From Candidatus Nyctobacter psychrophilus (GTDB lineage: Bacteria; Vulcanimicrobiota; Vulcanimicrobiia; Vulcanimicrobiales; Vulcanimicrobiaceae): 64,000 nt of DNA. Made by a program: the position numbers and the translations under genes. The DNA is taken from NCBI GenBank assembly GCA_014305025.1, contig JACRTY010000009.1:32382-96381 (forward strand), given 5' to 3'. Shown in pieces: positions 51,661-59,434 of this stretch (its first letter is position 1; every line of letters begins with the position of its first letter). The notes under the pieces are model-generated. The model saw nothing but the letters and a program-made list of their open reading frames with translations, did no database searches and had not been told where the DNA came from.

Positions 51661-53018
51661 GAAGCCGCGTGCGGTTCATGCGCTGGTTCTATCCGGGCCT
51701 GGGCGTCAAGCGTTGGCTCGTGCTGGCGGCGTTCGGGTGCGCGCTGCTCGTCAACGGCATCACGCGCTGGTTCGTGGCCGAGGGGTCGCAGATTCCGCTC
51801 AACGAGACGATCGACTCGGCGTTCGCGGACGTCGGCATGCAGCTCGGGTTGCTGTCGTACGCCTTCATCATCGTCGGGCTGTTGTGCGTCTTCTGGGGCA
51901 TGCGGCAATGGATGCGCGCGATCGTCAGCGCGATCGATCCCGCAGCCAAAGGAATGATCGTCGACGCGCTGCTCGACCGGCGTTTGCGCGGCGGTTATAA
52001 GATCGTCGCCATCGGCGGCGGCACCGGACTGTCGACGTTGCTGCGCGGCCTCAAGCGTTCGACGTCGAACTTGACAGCGGTCGTCACCGTTACCGACGAC
52101 GGCGGCAGTTCGGGACGTTTGCGTAACGAACTCGGCATTCTGCCGCCGGGCGACATACGCAACTGCCTGGTCGCGCTGTCCGACGACGAAGCGATGGTGA
52201 CCGACCTCTTCAAGTACCGGTTCGCCGAAGGTGAAGGGCTCACCGGACACTCGTTCGGCAATCTGTTCCTGGCGGCGATGACCGGCATCACCGGCAACTT
52301 CGATCGGGCCATCAAGGAGTCGAGCCGCGTGCTCAAGATCAAAGGCCGCGTCCTGCCGGCGACGTTGGAAACGGTGCGGCTCTGCGCGCAACTTGAGGAC
52401 GGTAGTTTCGTCCGCGGAGAGACCAACATCTCGGCTTCGCACCGGCGCATCGTGCGCTTGTCGCTCGAACCTCCGGGTGCGCGGCCGCTACGCGAAGTCC
52501 TCGACGCCATCCGTGACGCCGATGCGATCGTCATGGGACCGGGCAGTCTCTACACGTCGGTGCTGCCCAACGTGCTGGTCGAAGGCATCGCTCGCGCCGT
52601 CGCCGATGCAAACGCGCTCAAGATGTACGTCTGCAACGTCATGACGCAGCCTGGGGAAACCGACGAGTTCACCGCGTCCGCCCACGTCCGCACGCTGCTC
52701 GAACAATCGGGCGAACGCCTTTGCGACTACGTCATCCTCAATGAAGAACCGCCCCGCCGGTTGCTCGAAGCGTATGCCGAGGAGGGCCAGATTCCGGTCG
52801 ACGCCGACCGCACGGCGATCGAAGCGCTCGGCGTACGGGTGATCGGCGCCAACGTCATCAGCGAGACGCAGACCGTGCGTCACGATTCTGGGCGACTTGC
52901 CGACATCGTGCTCAAGATGATCGACGAACACGTTGCGCGGCGCGCGTCGTTCGTGCGCTCCGAAGCGGTCACGCCGCGCCCGCGCGCGAATGAAACGGTG
53001 ACCGTCAAAAGTTCCTAA
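51657..53018 (+). CDS. yvcK: Gluconeogenesis factor YvcK/MgfK family with N-terminal membrane segments
   Basis: 453 residues from the ATG overlapping rapZ. Two hydrophobic helices at about 18-38 and 65-85 precede the CofD-like domain: KIVAIGGGTGLSTLLRGLKR, VTVTDDGGSSGRLRNELGIL, PPGDIRNCLVALSD and IVMGPGSLYTSVLPNVLVEG. YvcK proteins bind UDP-sugars and influence cell-wall precursor flow. The membrane extension is found in several lineages and places it at the inner membrane. Confidence 0.92.
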   Translation: MRSRVRFMRWFYPGLGVKRWLVLAAFGCALLVNGITRWFVAEGSQIPLNETIDSAFADVGMQLGLLSYAFIIVGLLCVFWGMRQWMRAIVSAIDPAAKGMIVDALLDRRLRGGYKIVAIGGGTGLSTLLRGLKRSTSNLTAVVTVTDDGGSSGRLRNELGILPPGDIRNCLVALSDDEAMVTDLFKYRFAEGEGLTGHSFGNLFLAAMTGITGNFDRAIKESSRVLKIKGRVLPATLETVRLCAQLEDGSFVRGETNISASHRRIVRLSLEPPGARPLREVLDAIRDADAIVMGPGSLYTSVLPNVLVEGIARAVADANALKMYVCNVMTQPGETDEFTASAHVRTLLEQSGERLCDYVILNEEPPRRLLEAYAEEGQIPVDADRTAIEALGVRVIGANVISETQTVRHDSGRLADIVLKMIDEHVARRASFVRSEAVTPRPRANETVTVKSS

Positions 53019-53034
53019 ACGAGCGCCCGCGTTT

Positions 53035-53373
53035 CTAGCCGGGCGACAGCCGAATCGGAAAGTCTCTTTTCTCTCCGGGCGTCAGCGGTGGCGGATTCGT
53101 GCTGGCGGCCTTTTTGTGGTTGGGCGCCGTGACGGTGTAGGACCATGCGCCCGTGGGGACCGGCGTTACGGTGAAGTTCCCCGCAGCGTCGGTCGTCGCC
53201 GGCAAGACGCCGTTGACCAGGACGGTCGCGCCTTGCACCGGTCGGCCCGTGGCGGCATCGGTGACGTGCCCGTTCACTGTGGCATAATCACCTGCGGGCG
53301 GTAAACCCAACCCGCAGCCGGCGAGCGGCAACGTTAGCAAAGCCACCAGGAACGTCCGACGCGCAACCTTCAT
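53035..53373 (-). CDS. Lipoprotein with carboxypeptidase-regulatory-like domain
   Basis: 112 residues from ATG 53373, which overlaps the DUF5069 stop by ATGA. Lipobox TLPLAGC (Cys20). The mature part is one CarboxypepD_reg-like beta sandwich: ATVNGHVTDAATGRPVQGAT, TTDAAGNFTVTPVPTG, WSYTVTAPNHKKA. It probably sits on the periplasmic face of a membrane with a binding or structural role. Confidence 0.8.
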   Translation of the reverse strand: MKVARRTFLVALLTLPLAGCGLGLPPAGDYATVNGHVTDAATGRPVQGATVLVNGVLPATTDAAGNFTVTPVPTGAWSYTVTAPNHKKAASTNPPPLTPGEKRDFPIRLSPG

Positions 53374-53741
53374 CGGGCCGATTTTTCGGGGGAAGCGGCG
53401 GCGCCCTCTTCGGCATCTTGCCGGTCGAGGTTCGCCGCTTTTTCCTCCAGCAGCCAGCGATTGGCGGCAGCGCCGTGCGCGGCATCGACCCGTGCGCGCA
53501 GCCATTGCACGATCGCGTCGTCGGAGCCGTGCGTCCGCACGGCAGCGTCGAAATCCGCCGCCGTAATACCCCAGCGTTCCATGACGCCTTGGTCCATCGG
53601 ACAGGGATAGATATAATCGTGAATCGTCCCGGCCGCCGCTGCCCGCGCCTTGTCGATCAGCCGCAAGAGCCAGAGGTAGCCGCCGAATTCCTCGCGGCCG
53701 CGCCGTGGGAAGTCGGTGCCGCTGCGAAAGTCCGTCGCCAT
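53370..53741 (-). CDS. DUF5069 domain protein
   Basis: 123 residues with the family core GGYLWLLRLIDKARAAAAGT, then IYPCPMDQGVMERWGITAAD and AIVQWLRARVD. It is shorter than the 20287 paralog and has a charged C-terminal tail. A TACTCT hexamer at 53753-53748 predicts +1 exactly on the ATG, so the mRNA is probably leaderless. The function is unknown. Confidence 0.8.
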   Translation of the reverse strand: MATDFRSGTDFPRRGREEFGGYLWLLRLIDKARAAAAGTIHDYIYPCPMDQGVMERWGITAADFDAAVRTHGSDDAIVQWLRARVDAAHGAAANRWLLEEKAANLDRQDAEEGAAASPEKSAR

Positions 53742-53747
53742 GCCGCA

Positions 53748-53753
53748 AGAGTA
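53748..53753 (-). promoter_or_regulatory. -10 hexamer of the DUF5069 gene
   Basis: TACTCT (53753-53748, minus) predicts +1 at 53741, the A of the ATG. There is no convincing -35. Confidence 0.35.
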
Positions 53754-53812
53754 CCCCGGGCTAAGAGAATTGACCCGCCGCGCCGAAGAGAGGGCGCGAT
53801 GGAGAGGCGCTG

Positions 53813-55201
53813 ATGATCACCGAGCGACCGCACGGCCTGAGCTACTTCGAGAGCGCGCTCGATGCCGTCGGGCGAACGCCCCTCATTCGGCTCCGCCGCG
53901 TCATCGACGGCGCTCGGTGTCTGGTGCTGGCCAAAATCGAGTACGTCAATCCGGGCGGCAGCGTAAAGGACCGTCCGGCGGTCGCGATGATGCGCGAAGC
54001 CGAGGAGCGCGGCTGGTTGCGCCGCGGTTCGACGATCGTCGAAGCGACGAGCGGCAACACCGGAACGGGGCTCGCGATGGCCGCCGCGATCGGCGGATAC
54101 CGTTGCATCCTGGTCATGCCCGACAAGATGTCGAAAGAAAAGATCGACCTTTTGCGGGCGTACGGGGCCGAAGTCGTCGTCACGCCGAGCAATGTGCCGC
54201 CCGATTCACCCGAATCGTACTACGGCGTCGCAGCGCGATTGGTCAACGAGATTCCGGGCGCCTTCATGCCCAACCAATGGCACAATCATTCCAATCCCGA
54301 CGCGCACTATTATTCGACCGGGCCGGAGATCTGGGAGCAGACCGGCGGCACGATCACGCACTTCGTCTCCGGCATCGGCACCGGCGGGACGATCTCCGGT
54401 ACGGCGCGCTATCTGAAGGAACGCAACCCGAAGGTTCGCGTCGTCGGCGCCGATCCCGAAGGGTCGATCTACTCGGGCGACACGCCCAAGTCGTACGCCG
54501 TCGAAGGCATCGGCATGTCGTATCTTCCGGAGACGGTCGACCTAAAGGTCATCGATGAGATGACCCGCGTGTCGGACCGTGAGTCGTTCTTGATGGCGCG
54601 CCGCATCACGCGTGAAGAGGGGCTGCTCGTCGGCGGGTCGTCGGGCACGGCCGCGGTTGCCGCCGTGAAGCTCGCCAAAACGTTGCCCTCCGATGCGATT
54701 CTCGTCGTCGTGTTCCCCGATTCGGGTCGCGGTTACATGTCGAAGATTTTCAACGACGAGTGGATGATCGCCAACGGCTTCATGGCCGAAGGTAAGCGCA
54801 CCGCGACCGTCGGTGACGTGTTGCGCAGCAAGCAGCCGCTGCCGCCGATGATTGTCGTCAAGGACGACGACGTCGTCAAGGACGCGCTGGACAAGCTGCG
54901 CAGTTACGAGATCTCGCAATTGCCCGTCGTGCGCGGGGAAACGATCGTCGGCAGCGTCAACGACGTCGGCATCATGCAGGCCGTCTTCGACCGCGCCGAC
55001 TTATTGCATAAACCCGTCAGCGAAGTGATGGGCCGCCCCTTCCCGGCGCTCGAAACCGACGCCGAGATCGACCGCGCCTACAAACTGCTGACGCTCGCGA
55101 ACTCGGCGATCGTGGTCACCGACGGCGGGCGCCCCTCCGGCGTCGTGACGCGGCAGGACATCATTTCATACCTGTCCGCGAGCACGCCGCCGGGAGCGTA
55201 G
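53813..55201 (+). CDS. cbs: Cystathionine beta-synthase (PLP plus tandem CBS domains)
   Basis: 462 residues. PLP fold type II: NPGGSVKDRPAVAM with Lys52, the substrate loop TSGNTGTGLA, GIGTGGTISGTARYLKE for phosphate binding, and VGGSSGTAAVAAVKLAK. Residues 340-455 are two CBS domains (YEISQLPVVRGETIVGSVND; NSAIVVTDGGRPSGVVTRQD). It condenses serine with homocysteine. GGAGAGG precedes the ATG. With the gamma-lyase gene 1.2 kb downstream it forms a reverse transsulfuration set. Confidence 0.92.
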   Translation: MITERPHGLSYFESALDAVGRTPLIRLRRVIDGARCLVLAKIEYVNPGGSVKDRPAVAMMREAEERGWLRRGSTIVEATSGNTGTGLAMAAAIGGYRCILVMPDKMSKEKIDLLRAYGAEVVVTPSNVPPDSPESYYGVAARLVNEIPGAFMPNQWHNHSNPDAHYYSTGPEIWEQTGGTITHFVSGIGTGGTISGTARYLKERNPKVRVVGADPEGSIYSGDTPKSYAVEGIGMSYLPETVDLKVIDEMTRVSDRESFLMARRITREEGLLVGGSSGTAAVAAVKLAKTLPSDAILVVVFPDSGRGYMSKIFNDEWMIANGFMAEGKRTATVGDVLRSKQPLPPMIVVKDDDVVKDALDKLRSYEISQLPVVRGETIVGSVNDVGIMQAVFDRADLLHKPVSEVMGRPFPALETDAEIDRAYKLLTLANSAIVVTDGGRPSGVVTRQDIISYLSASTPPGA

Positions 55202-55204
55202 CGT

Positions 55205-55631
55205 TTAATGGTTCGGCGTTTCATTCCCGATTTCCGATAAAGCCTTGGCGGTGTCCCGGGCAACCGCAAGGATCAGTTGATCGTCGGTGATGAGTTGGAT
55301 CGCTTCGGCTTCGGCCAACGCTACGTACGATGCGTCGTATGCGGTGAGACCCCGGGCGGTCCATGCGGCGATGTTCTGAAGCTTCGGCTCGCGCAAACTC
55401 GAAGTTTAACGCGGCGAGCGCACCGGCGAGTTCGATCAGTGCGGTTCGCGGCCATCCCCACCGGCTGCCCGCGACGTTCACGATCTCCAGGTAAAGCAAC
55501 CGCGGAGCCAGCACGGTCAATGTTCCTGCTTGCAGCTCCTCGCGCAACGATCGCGCCGCCACTACGTGAAGCTCTCCGGCGGTGTGGAACCATTGGAGAA
55601 CAACGGAAGCGTCGAGGACGACCTCCCTCAA
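55205..55631 (-). pseudogene. PIN-domain (VapC-like) toxin with a frameshift
   Basis: The first frame (55631 to about 55390) encodes a PIN N-terminus: REVVLDASVVLQWFHTAG with the first acidic residue, then LAPRLLYLEIVNVAGSRWGW. The second frame (about 55396 to 55205) continues it: LTAYDASYVALAEAEAIQLI, then TDDQLILAVARD with the later acidic residues. One indel near 55385-55396 separates them. Unframed, the toxin is complete at about 140 residues. Either a real inactivating mutation or a sequence error. It overlaps the upstream antitoxin stop by four bases. Confidence 0.7.
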
Positions 55632-55804
55632 CGACCATCACGATCCGCGCGCACCGCCGCCGTAGAGTCATCGGCGGAAGCGTCTGCGAGCAATCGATCG
55701 AGGCTTTCCAGGGCCGCTTTAACCGACGCCATCGCTTTGCCCGACGCGGGACCCGCGTCGCGCTCGGCCAACCGCGCTATGTATGCACTTCGCGAAAGCC
55801 CCAT
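55628..55804 (-). CDS. RHH-type (CopG/VapB-like) antitoxin, short
   Basis: 58 residues from ATG 55804: GLSRSAYIARLAERDAG is the second ribbon-helix-helix helix, followed by a charged tail that would bind the toxin. The same frame continues upstream with a strand and first helix (RVKCCIPVGFISGACEKEAS, from ATG 55882), which would complete the RHH fold. That longer form is antisense to a decayed plus-strand gene. The short start has AGAGG upstream. The pair with the PIN gene makes a VapBC-type module. Confidence 0.55.
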   Translation of the reverse strand: MGLSRSAYIARLAERDAGPASGKAMASVKAALESLDRLLADASADDSTAAVRADRDGR

Positions 55805-55861
55805 GGACTCGCTGGCCTCTTTCTCACAGGCGCCGCTTATGAAGCCCACAGGAATGCAGCA

Positions 55862-56396
55862 TTTGACACGCTGACAGTCCATCGCATCAACGTTCTGGAT
55901 CGCGAAGGCAAGCTCGCGATCGTCATCACGAACCACGATAACTTTCCGCTCCCCGTCGTCAACGGTGAGCCCGAGCCGCGGAGCAGCGGCAACGAACAAG
56001 GCGCTTTGATTTGGGACGGCCGAGTTATGAAGGACGGGTCGTTCTCGTCTGCAACGACCCTTTCATACGACTCCGTCAACACGGACCAACTTTTGCAGTT
56101 GGACGATGCCAACGAGAATGGCAAACTGGAAGCGTTCCTCATAGGCTGGAACCGGCCTGACGACTCGACGCCATCCTTTCGAAGACTCCTGAATCGTCCA
56201 AAGGCATCCACAGTTCCAGGCGCAGCGCCGCTTTTTCGTGGGCTATGACGACACCAATACCTCACAAGTCGTTCTCTGCGACGCAAAGGGCAAGCCCCGG
56301 ATCAAGATGTTCGTTACGGCAGACGGGCAAGCGGAACTGCAGTTCCTAGCCGCAAGCGGTAAGGTCACTGCCGCGTTTCCTGTGCCCAAGAAATAA
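55862..56396 (+). pseudogene. Decayed secreted-family gene (frameshifted, 5' truncated)
   Basis: Frame 1 from 55862 reads FDTLTVHRINVLDREGKLAI, VITNHDNFPLPVVNGEPEPR, SYDSVNTDQLLQLDDANENG. A second frame from about 56190 ends the gene with QRRFFVGYDDTNTSQVVLCD, GKPRIKMFVTADGQAELQFL and VTAAFPVPKK before TAA at 56394. Both halves match one hypothetical family (ERINVVexDGxLrlviSN ... FvGr ... GkpRirl ... FLDexGkV). The frame is broken between 56165 and 56235, and no start or signal peptide precedes the first block. The antitoxin gene abuts the 5' end. Confidence 0.6.
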
Positions 56397-56448
56397 CGGT
56401 CTGTCGCCGTAGTAGTGGTGCGGGGATGAATTCTCAAAGAAGGACGCC

Positions 56449-57609
56449 ATGAAATTCAGCACGCGAGCCATCCACGTCGGGCAGGAAGCGGAAGCGACGA
56501 CGGGCGCCACCACGGTTCCGATCTATCAGACCTCCACGTACACGCAGACGGCCGTCGGGAAGCATCGCGGGTTCGACTACAGCCGGACGGCAAATCCCAC
56601 GCGCAGCGCGCTCGAGGCGCAGTTGGCCGCGCTCGAAGAAGCGCAGTTTTGCAGCGCGTTTGCGAGCGGGATGGCGGCCACGTCGGCGGTGATCGGTGCG
56701 CTGTCCAGCGGAGATCACGTGGTCGTCGGCGAGGATTTATACGGCGGAACATATCGCGTTTTCTCCAAAGTCTTTGCGCGATACGGCATCGCGTTCGACT
56801 TCGTCGATCTCAGCGATCTGGCAGTGGCGCGTGCTGCGCTGCGGCCCAACACGAAAATGATCTGGGCGGAGACGCCGACCAATCCGCTGCTGCGCCTGGT
56901 TGACATCGCGGCGCTTGCGGCGTTACGCCCCGCTGGCGCCGTGCTGGTCGTCGACAACACGTTCGCAACCCCGTACTTTCAATCGCCGCTCGACCTCGGA
57001 GCCGACGTCGTCGTGCATTCCACGACCAAGTACATCGGCGGCCACAGCGACGCCGTCGGTGGCGCCGCGCTGACGAACGACCCGAAACTTGCGCAAGAAC
57101 TGAAATTTTATCAAAACGCGGCCGGCGGAGTGCCGGGTCCCTTCGATGCGTGGCTCGTCATGCGCGGCGCCAAGACGCTGGCCGTTCGGATGCGCGAACA
57201 CGAACGCAACGCCCGAGCCATCGCCGAATTTCTTGACGGCCGCGACGATGTCGAGCGCGTGCACTATCCCGGACTTGCAGCGCACTCGCAACACGACCTC
57301 GCCCAGCGTCAGATGCGGGGATTCGGCGGCATGCTTTCTCTGACGTTGCGCGGCGACGCGCAGCGAGCATCCGCCTTTGCCGAGGCGACCAAACTGTTCA
57401 GCCTCGCCGAGAGCCTCGGGGGCGTGGAATCCTTGATTTCGATTCCGGCTGCCATGACGCACGGTTCCATCCCCAAAGAAGAACGCGAGCGCCGCGGCGT
57501 CACCGACGGACTCGTACGTCTCTCCGTCGGCCTTGAAGATGTTGACGACCTCATTGCAGATTTGCGGATTGCGCTGGATTCGACGGCAGTCGCGGCGCTG
57601 CGTTCGTGA
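56449..57609 (+). CDS. Cystathionine gamma-lyase/gamma-synthase family (PLP fold I)
   Basis: 386 residues with AAAGAAGGA upstream. Cys/Met metabolism PLP enzyme: YSRTANPTRSALEAQLAALE, FASGMAATSAVIGALSSGDH, VDNTFATPYFQSPLDLGADV, the PLP Lys194 in HSTTKYIGGHSD, and ESLGGVESLISIPAAMTHGS. Cystathionine gamma-lyase and gamma-synthase cannot be told apart by these motifs. The nearby cystathionine beta-synthase favours lyase (cysteine formation). Confidence 0.9.
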   Translation: MKFSTRAIHVGQEAEATTGATTVPIYQTSTYTQTAVGKHRGFDYSRTANPTRSALEAQLAALEEAQFCSAFASGMAATSAVIGALSSGDHVVVGEDLYGGTYRVFSKVFARYGIAFDFVDLSDLAVARAALRPNTKMIWAETPTNPLLRLVDIAALAALRPAGAVLVVDNTFATPYFQSPLDLGADVVVHSTTKYIGGHSDAVGGAALTNDPKLAQELKFYQNAAGGVPGPFDAWLVMRGAKTLAVRMREHERNARAIAEFLDGRDDVERVHYPGLAAHSQHDLAQRQMRGFGGMLSLTLRGDAQRASAFAEATKLFSLAESLGGVESLISIPAAMTHGSIPKEERERRGVTDGLVRLSVGLEDVDDLIADLRIALDSTAVAALRS

Positions 57610-57761
57610 AGGCGAGCTTGAGACGCGTGTGCGCTAGCTGCTGTTCTGAAATCACGGACGAAGTCGTGCGATGATCCTCGATGACGACCGCCGGGCTGAG
57701 TTTGTTCGGCTCGCTCGGTGCGGTTCCGCCGCGCCAGTCGACGACGACGATCGATCCCTGG

Positions 57762-58316
57762 TCAGGAACGGTTGCGCGGATACGCGACGACGTACAGCGA
57801 AGACAAGGCGTCGAGCGCCGCTTTCTGATCGAACTCCCCCTGATGGCCCGAATAGGAGACGTCGATGTCGCGTTGGCCGTCGAACACGAGATATTCGTAA
57901 CGGCGCACGGAATCCAGACCGTCGCCCGAGGTGACTTGCAGCAAATACGCAGGCATGCCGTTGGCGAGCGTCACTTGCGTGCGTTTGTCGACGTGGGCGC
58001 CGCCGTTGTCGCCTTGCTGATGCAGTTCGCTTTCGTGACCGTGCTCGAAGGCGTCGAGTGAATCACTGCCCGATTGGATGTCGAGCACGATCGTGCGTTG
58101 GTCGCGGCGGCCGGGATTGAGAACGAAAACCGCGGCCGGCGGCTTGTGATCCTGATCGCCGGCGTCGGCGTTCGGAAGATCGACCCGCTGCCAGCCGTCC
58201 GGCGCCTTGAAGTGCATGCCCGGGTCGTCGTAGCTGAGCGAGCCGGCCGCTGCCGCCGGCAATGCGAGCGCCCCAACCAACGCGCAGCCTACGAACCCGA
58301 GCGACCCGACCTTCAT
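57762..58316 (-). CDS. Secreted protein of unknown function
   Basis: 184 residues. A signal peptide (VGSLGFVGCALVGALALPAA) precedes a domain with SYDDPGMHFKAPDGWQRVDL, RTIVLDIQSGSDSLDAFEHG, GMPAYLLQVTSGDGLDSVRR and DIDVSYSGHQGEFD. This resembles small periplasmic PsbP/DUF1795-like beta domains, but the match is loose. The start overlaps the esterase stop by ATGA, so it is co-transcribed with it. Confidence 0.65.
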   Translation of the reverse strand: MKVGSLGFVGCALVGALALPAAAAGSLSYDDPGMHFKAPDGWQRVDLPNADAGDQDHKPPAAVFVLNPGRRDQRTIVLDIQSGSDSLDAFEHGHESELHQQGDNGGAHVDKRTQVTLANGMPAYLLQVTSGDGLDSVRRYEYLVFDGQRDIDVSYSGHQGEFDQKAALDALSSLYVVAYPRNRS

Positions 58317-59426
58317 GCCACCTCCAGGACGCCCGCCAGCGCGGGCAGTGAGACTTCATACCGGTAACCGACGTTGCGGTGATCGTCGTCAAATTCTTCG
58401 TGACGCACCGTCAAACCCATCGCGCGCATGCGACCGACCAGGATGCGGGCTCCGAGATCGAGCGCGTATTCATCGCGGCGTCCGCAATCGACGTAACGCA
58501 GGCGCAGCCGGCGCAGTTCGTCTTCCTTTCGGGTGCAGAACTCGACCGGGTCGTAGGTAAGCCAACGTTGGAAAACGTCCTCGCGCACCTCTCCCGTGCT
58601 CAGGTCGAAGGGCAGATCGAGCGCGAAGGCGCGCGCTTCGCGCGGGGAATACGCAGCCGCTTGGCCGAGGATCTTCCATCGTCGCGTATTCGGGCGGCGC
58701 ACGTTTGGGCTTCTCCTCGAAGTCTGACACGAAGGCGCCGAGGTCGCCAGCGTACGCTTCGAGCGTGCGCTGCGCCGCCGTAAACCCGTTGCTGAAGGTG
58801 CTGCGGAAATTGCTGTCGGCACTGTGCGCCGCGAAAGCCGCGAAGGTGCCCGGGTAGTGCATCGCCAGGTACAGCGCGCCGAAACCGCCGGAGGACTTAC
58901 CGACGACCGCCCGTCCGCCCTCTTGCGCCAACGTTGGATAGTGTTCGTCTACGTATCCCAGCGCGTCGCGAATCACGTAGGTCGCATAAGCGCCGTTGTG
59001 GATGGAGTCAACGTATTGGGAACCACCCAAACGCGTGAAGCCGTCGACGATCGCGAGCAGCACGGGCGGCATCCGACGCTGCACGATCAACCGGTCGGCC
59101 CACTGCATGATATTGGTTTCCCAGGGCCGCGCGCTCACGAGCGCCGCGACGTCGCCGGTGTAGCCGTGCAGCACGTACAGAACCGGATAGCGCTGCGAAC
59201 CGCCGGGATCGAAATTGGGAGGCGTGTAGACGGCCAGCGGGCGCACGCCCGGATCGCCGAGCGGATTGTCGCGCAACGCCGGTGAGTCGACGAACTCAAT
59301 CCGCACGTCTCCTTCCAGCCGCAACAGCCGCCCGAGTTCGCTCGTGGCCACCGCGCGTGATACGCGCTGAGAGGACGGCGCTCCCGCGCGGCGATACAGC
59401 GCCGTATGAGACGAGCGCCCAGCCAT
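58313..59426 (-). pseudogene. Esterase (PF00756-like alpha/beta hydrolase) with one frameshift
   Basis: Frame A (59426 to about 58680) has the hydrolase core: SQRYPVLYVLHGYTGDVAAL, LIVQRRMPPVLLAIVDGFTR, nucleophile Ser in VVGKSSGGFGALYLAMHYPG, then FEEKPKRAPPEYATM. Frame B (about 58690 to 58313) completes it: YSPREARAFALDLPFDLSTG, FQRWLTYDPVEFCTRKEDEL, DLGARILVGRMRAMG and the His region FDDDHRNVGYRYEVSLPAL. A one-base indel near 58665-58690 divides them. The stop in frame B overlaps the next gene by ATGA, so frame B is clearly the original end. GTG 59351 is a likelier start than 59426, which lies eight bases from the divergent gene. Confidence 0.75.
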
Positions 59427-59434
59427 TGCGCCGC

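Noticed and set aside
56397..56448. SAM or other sulfur-responsive riboswitch before the gamma-lyase gene
   Set aside because: Only about 50 bases separate the upstream remnant from the start, and no riboswitch core is visible; the cbs leader is also too short.
57610..57761. Gene in the gap after the gamma-lyase gene
   Set aside because: The short ORFs here run into the antisense of the secreted protein gene and have no start signal or family pattern.
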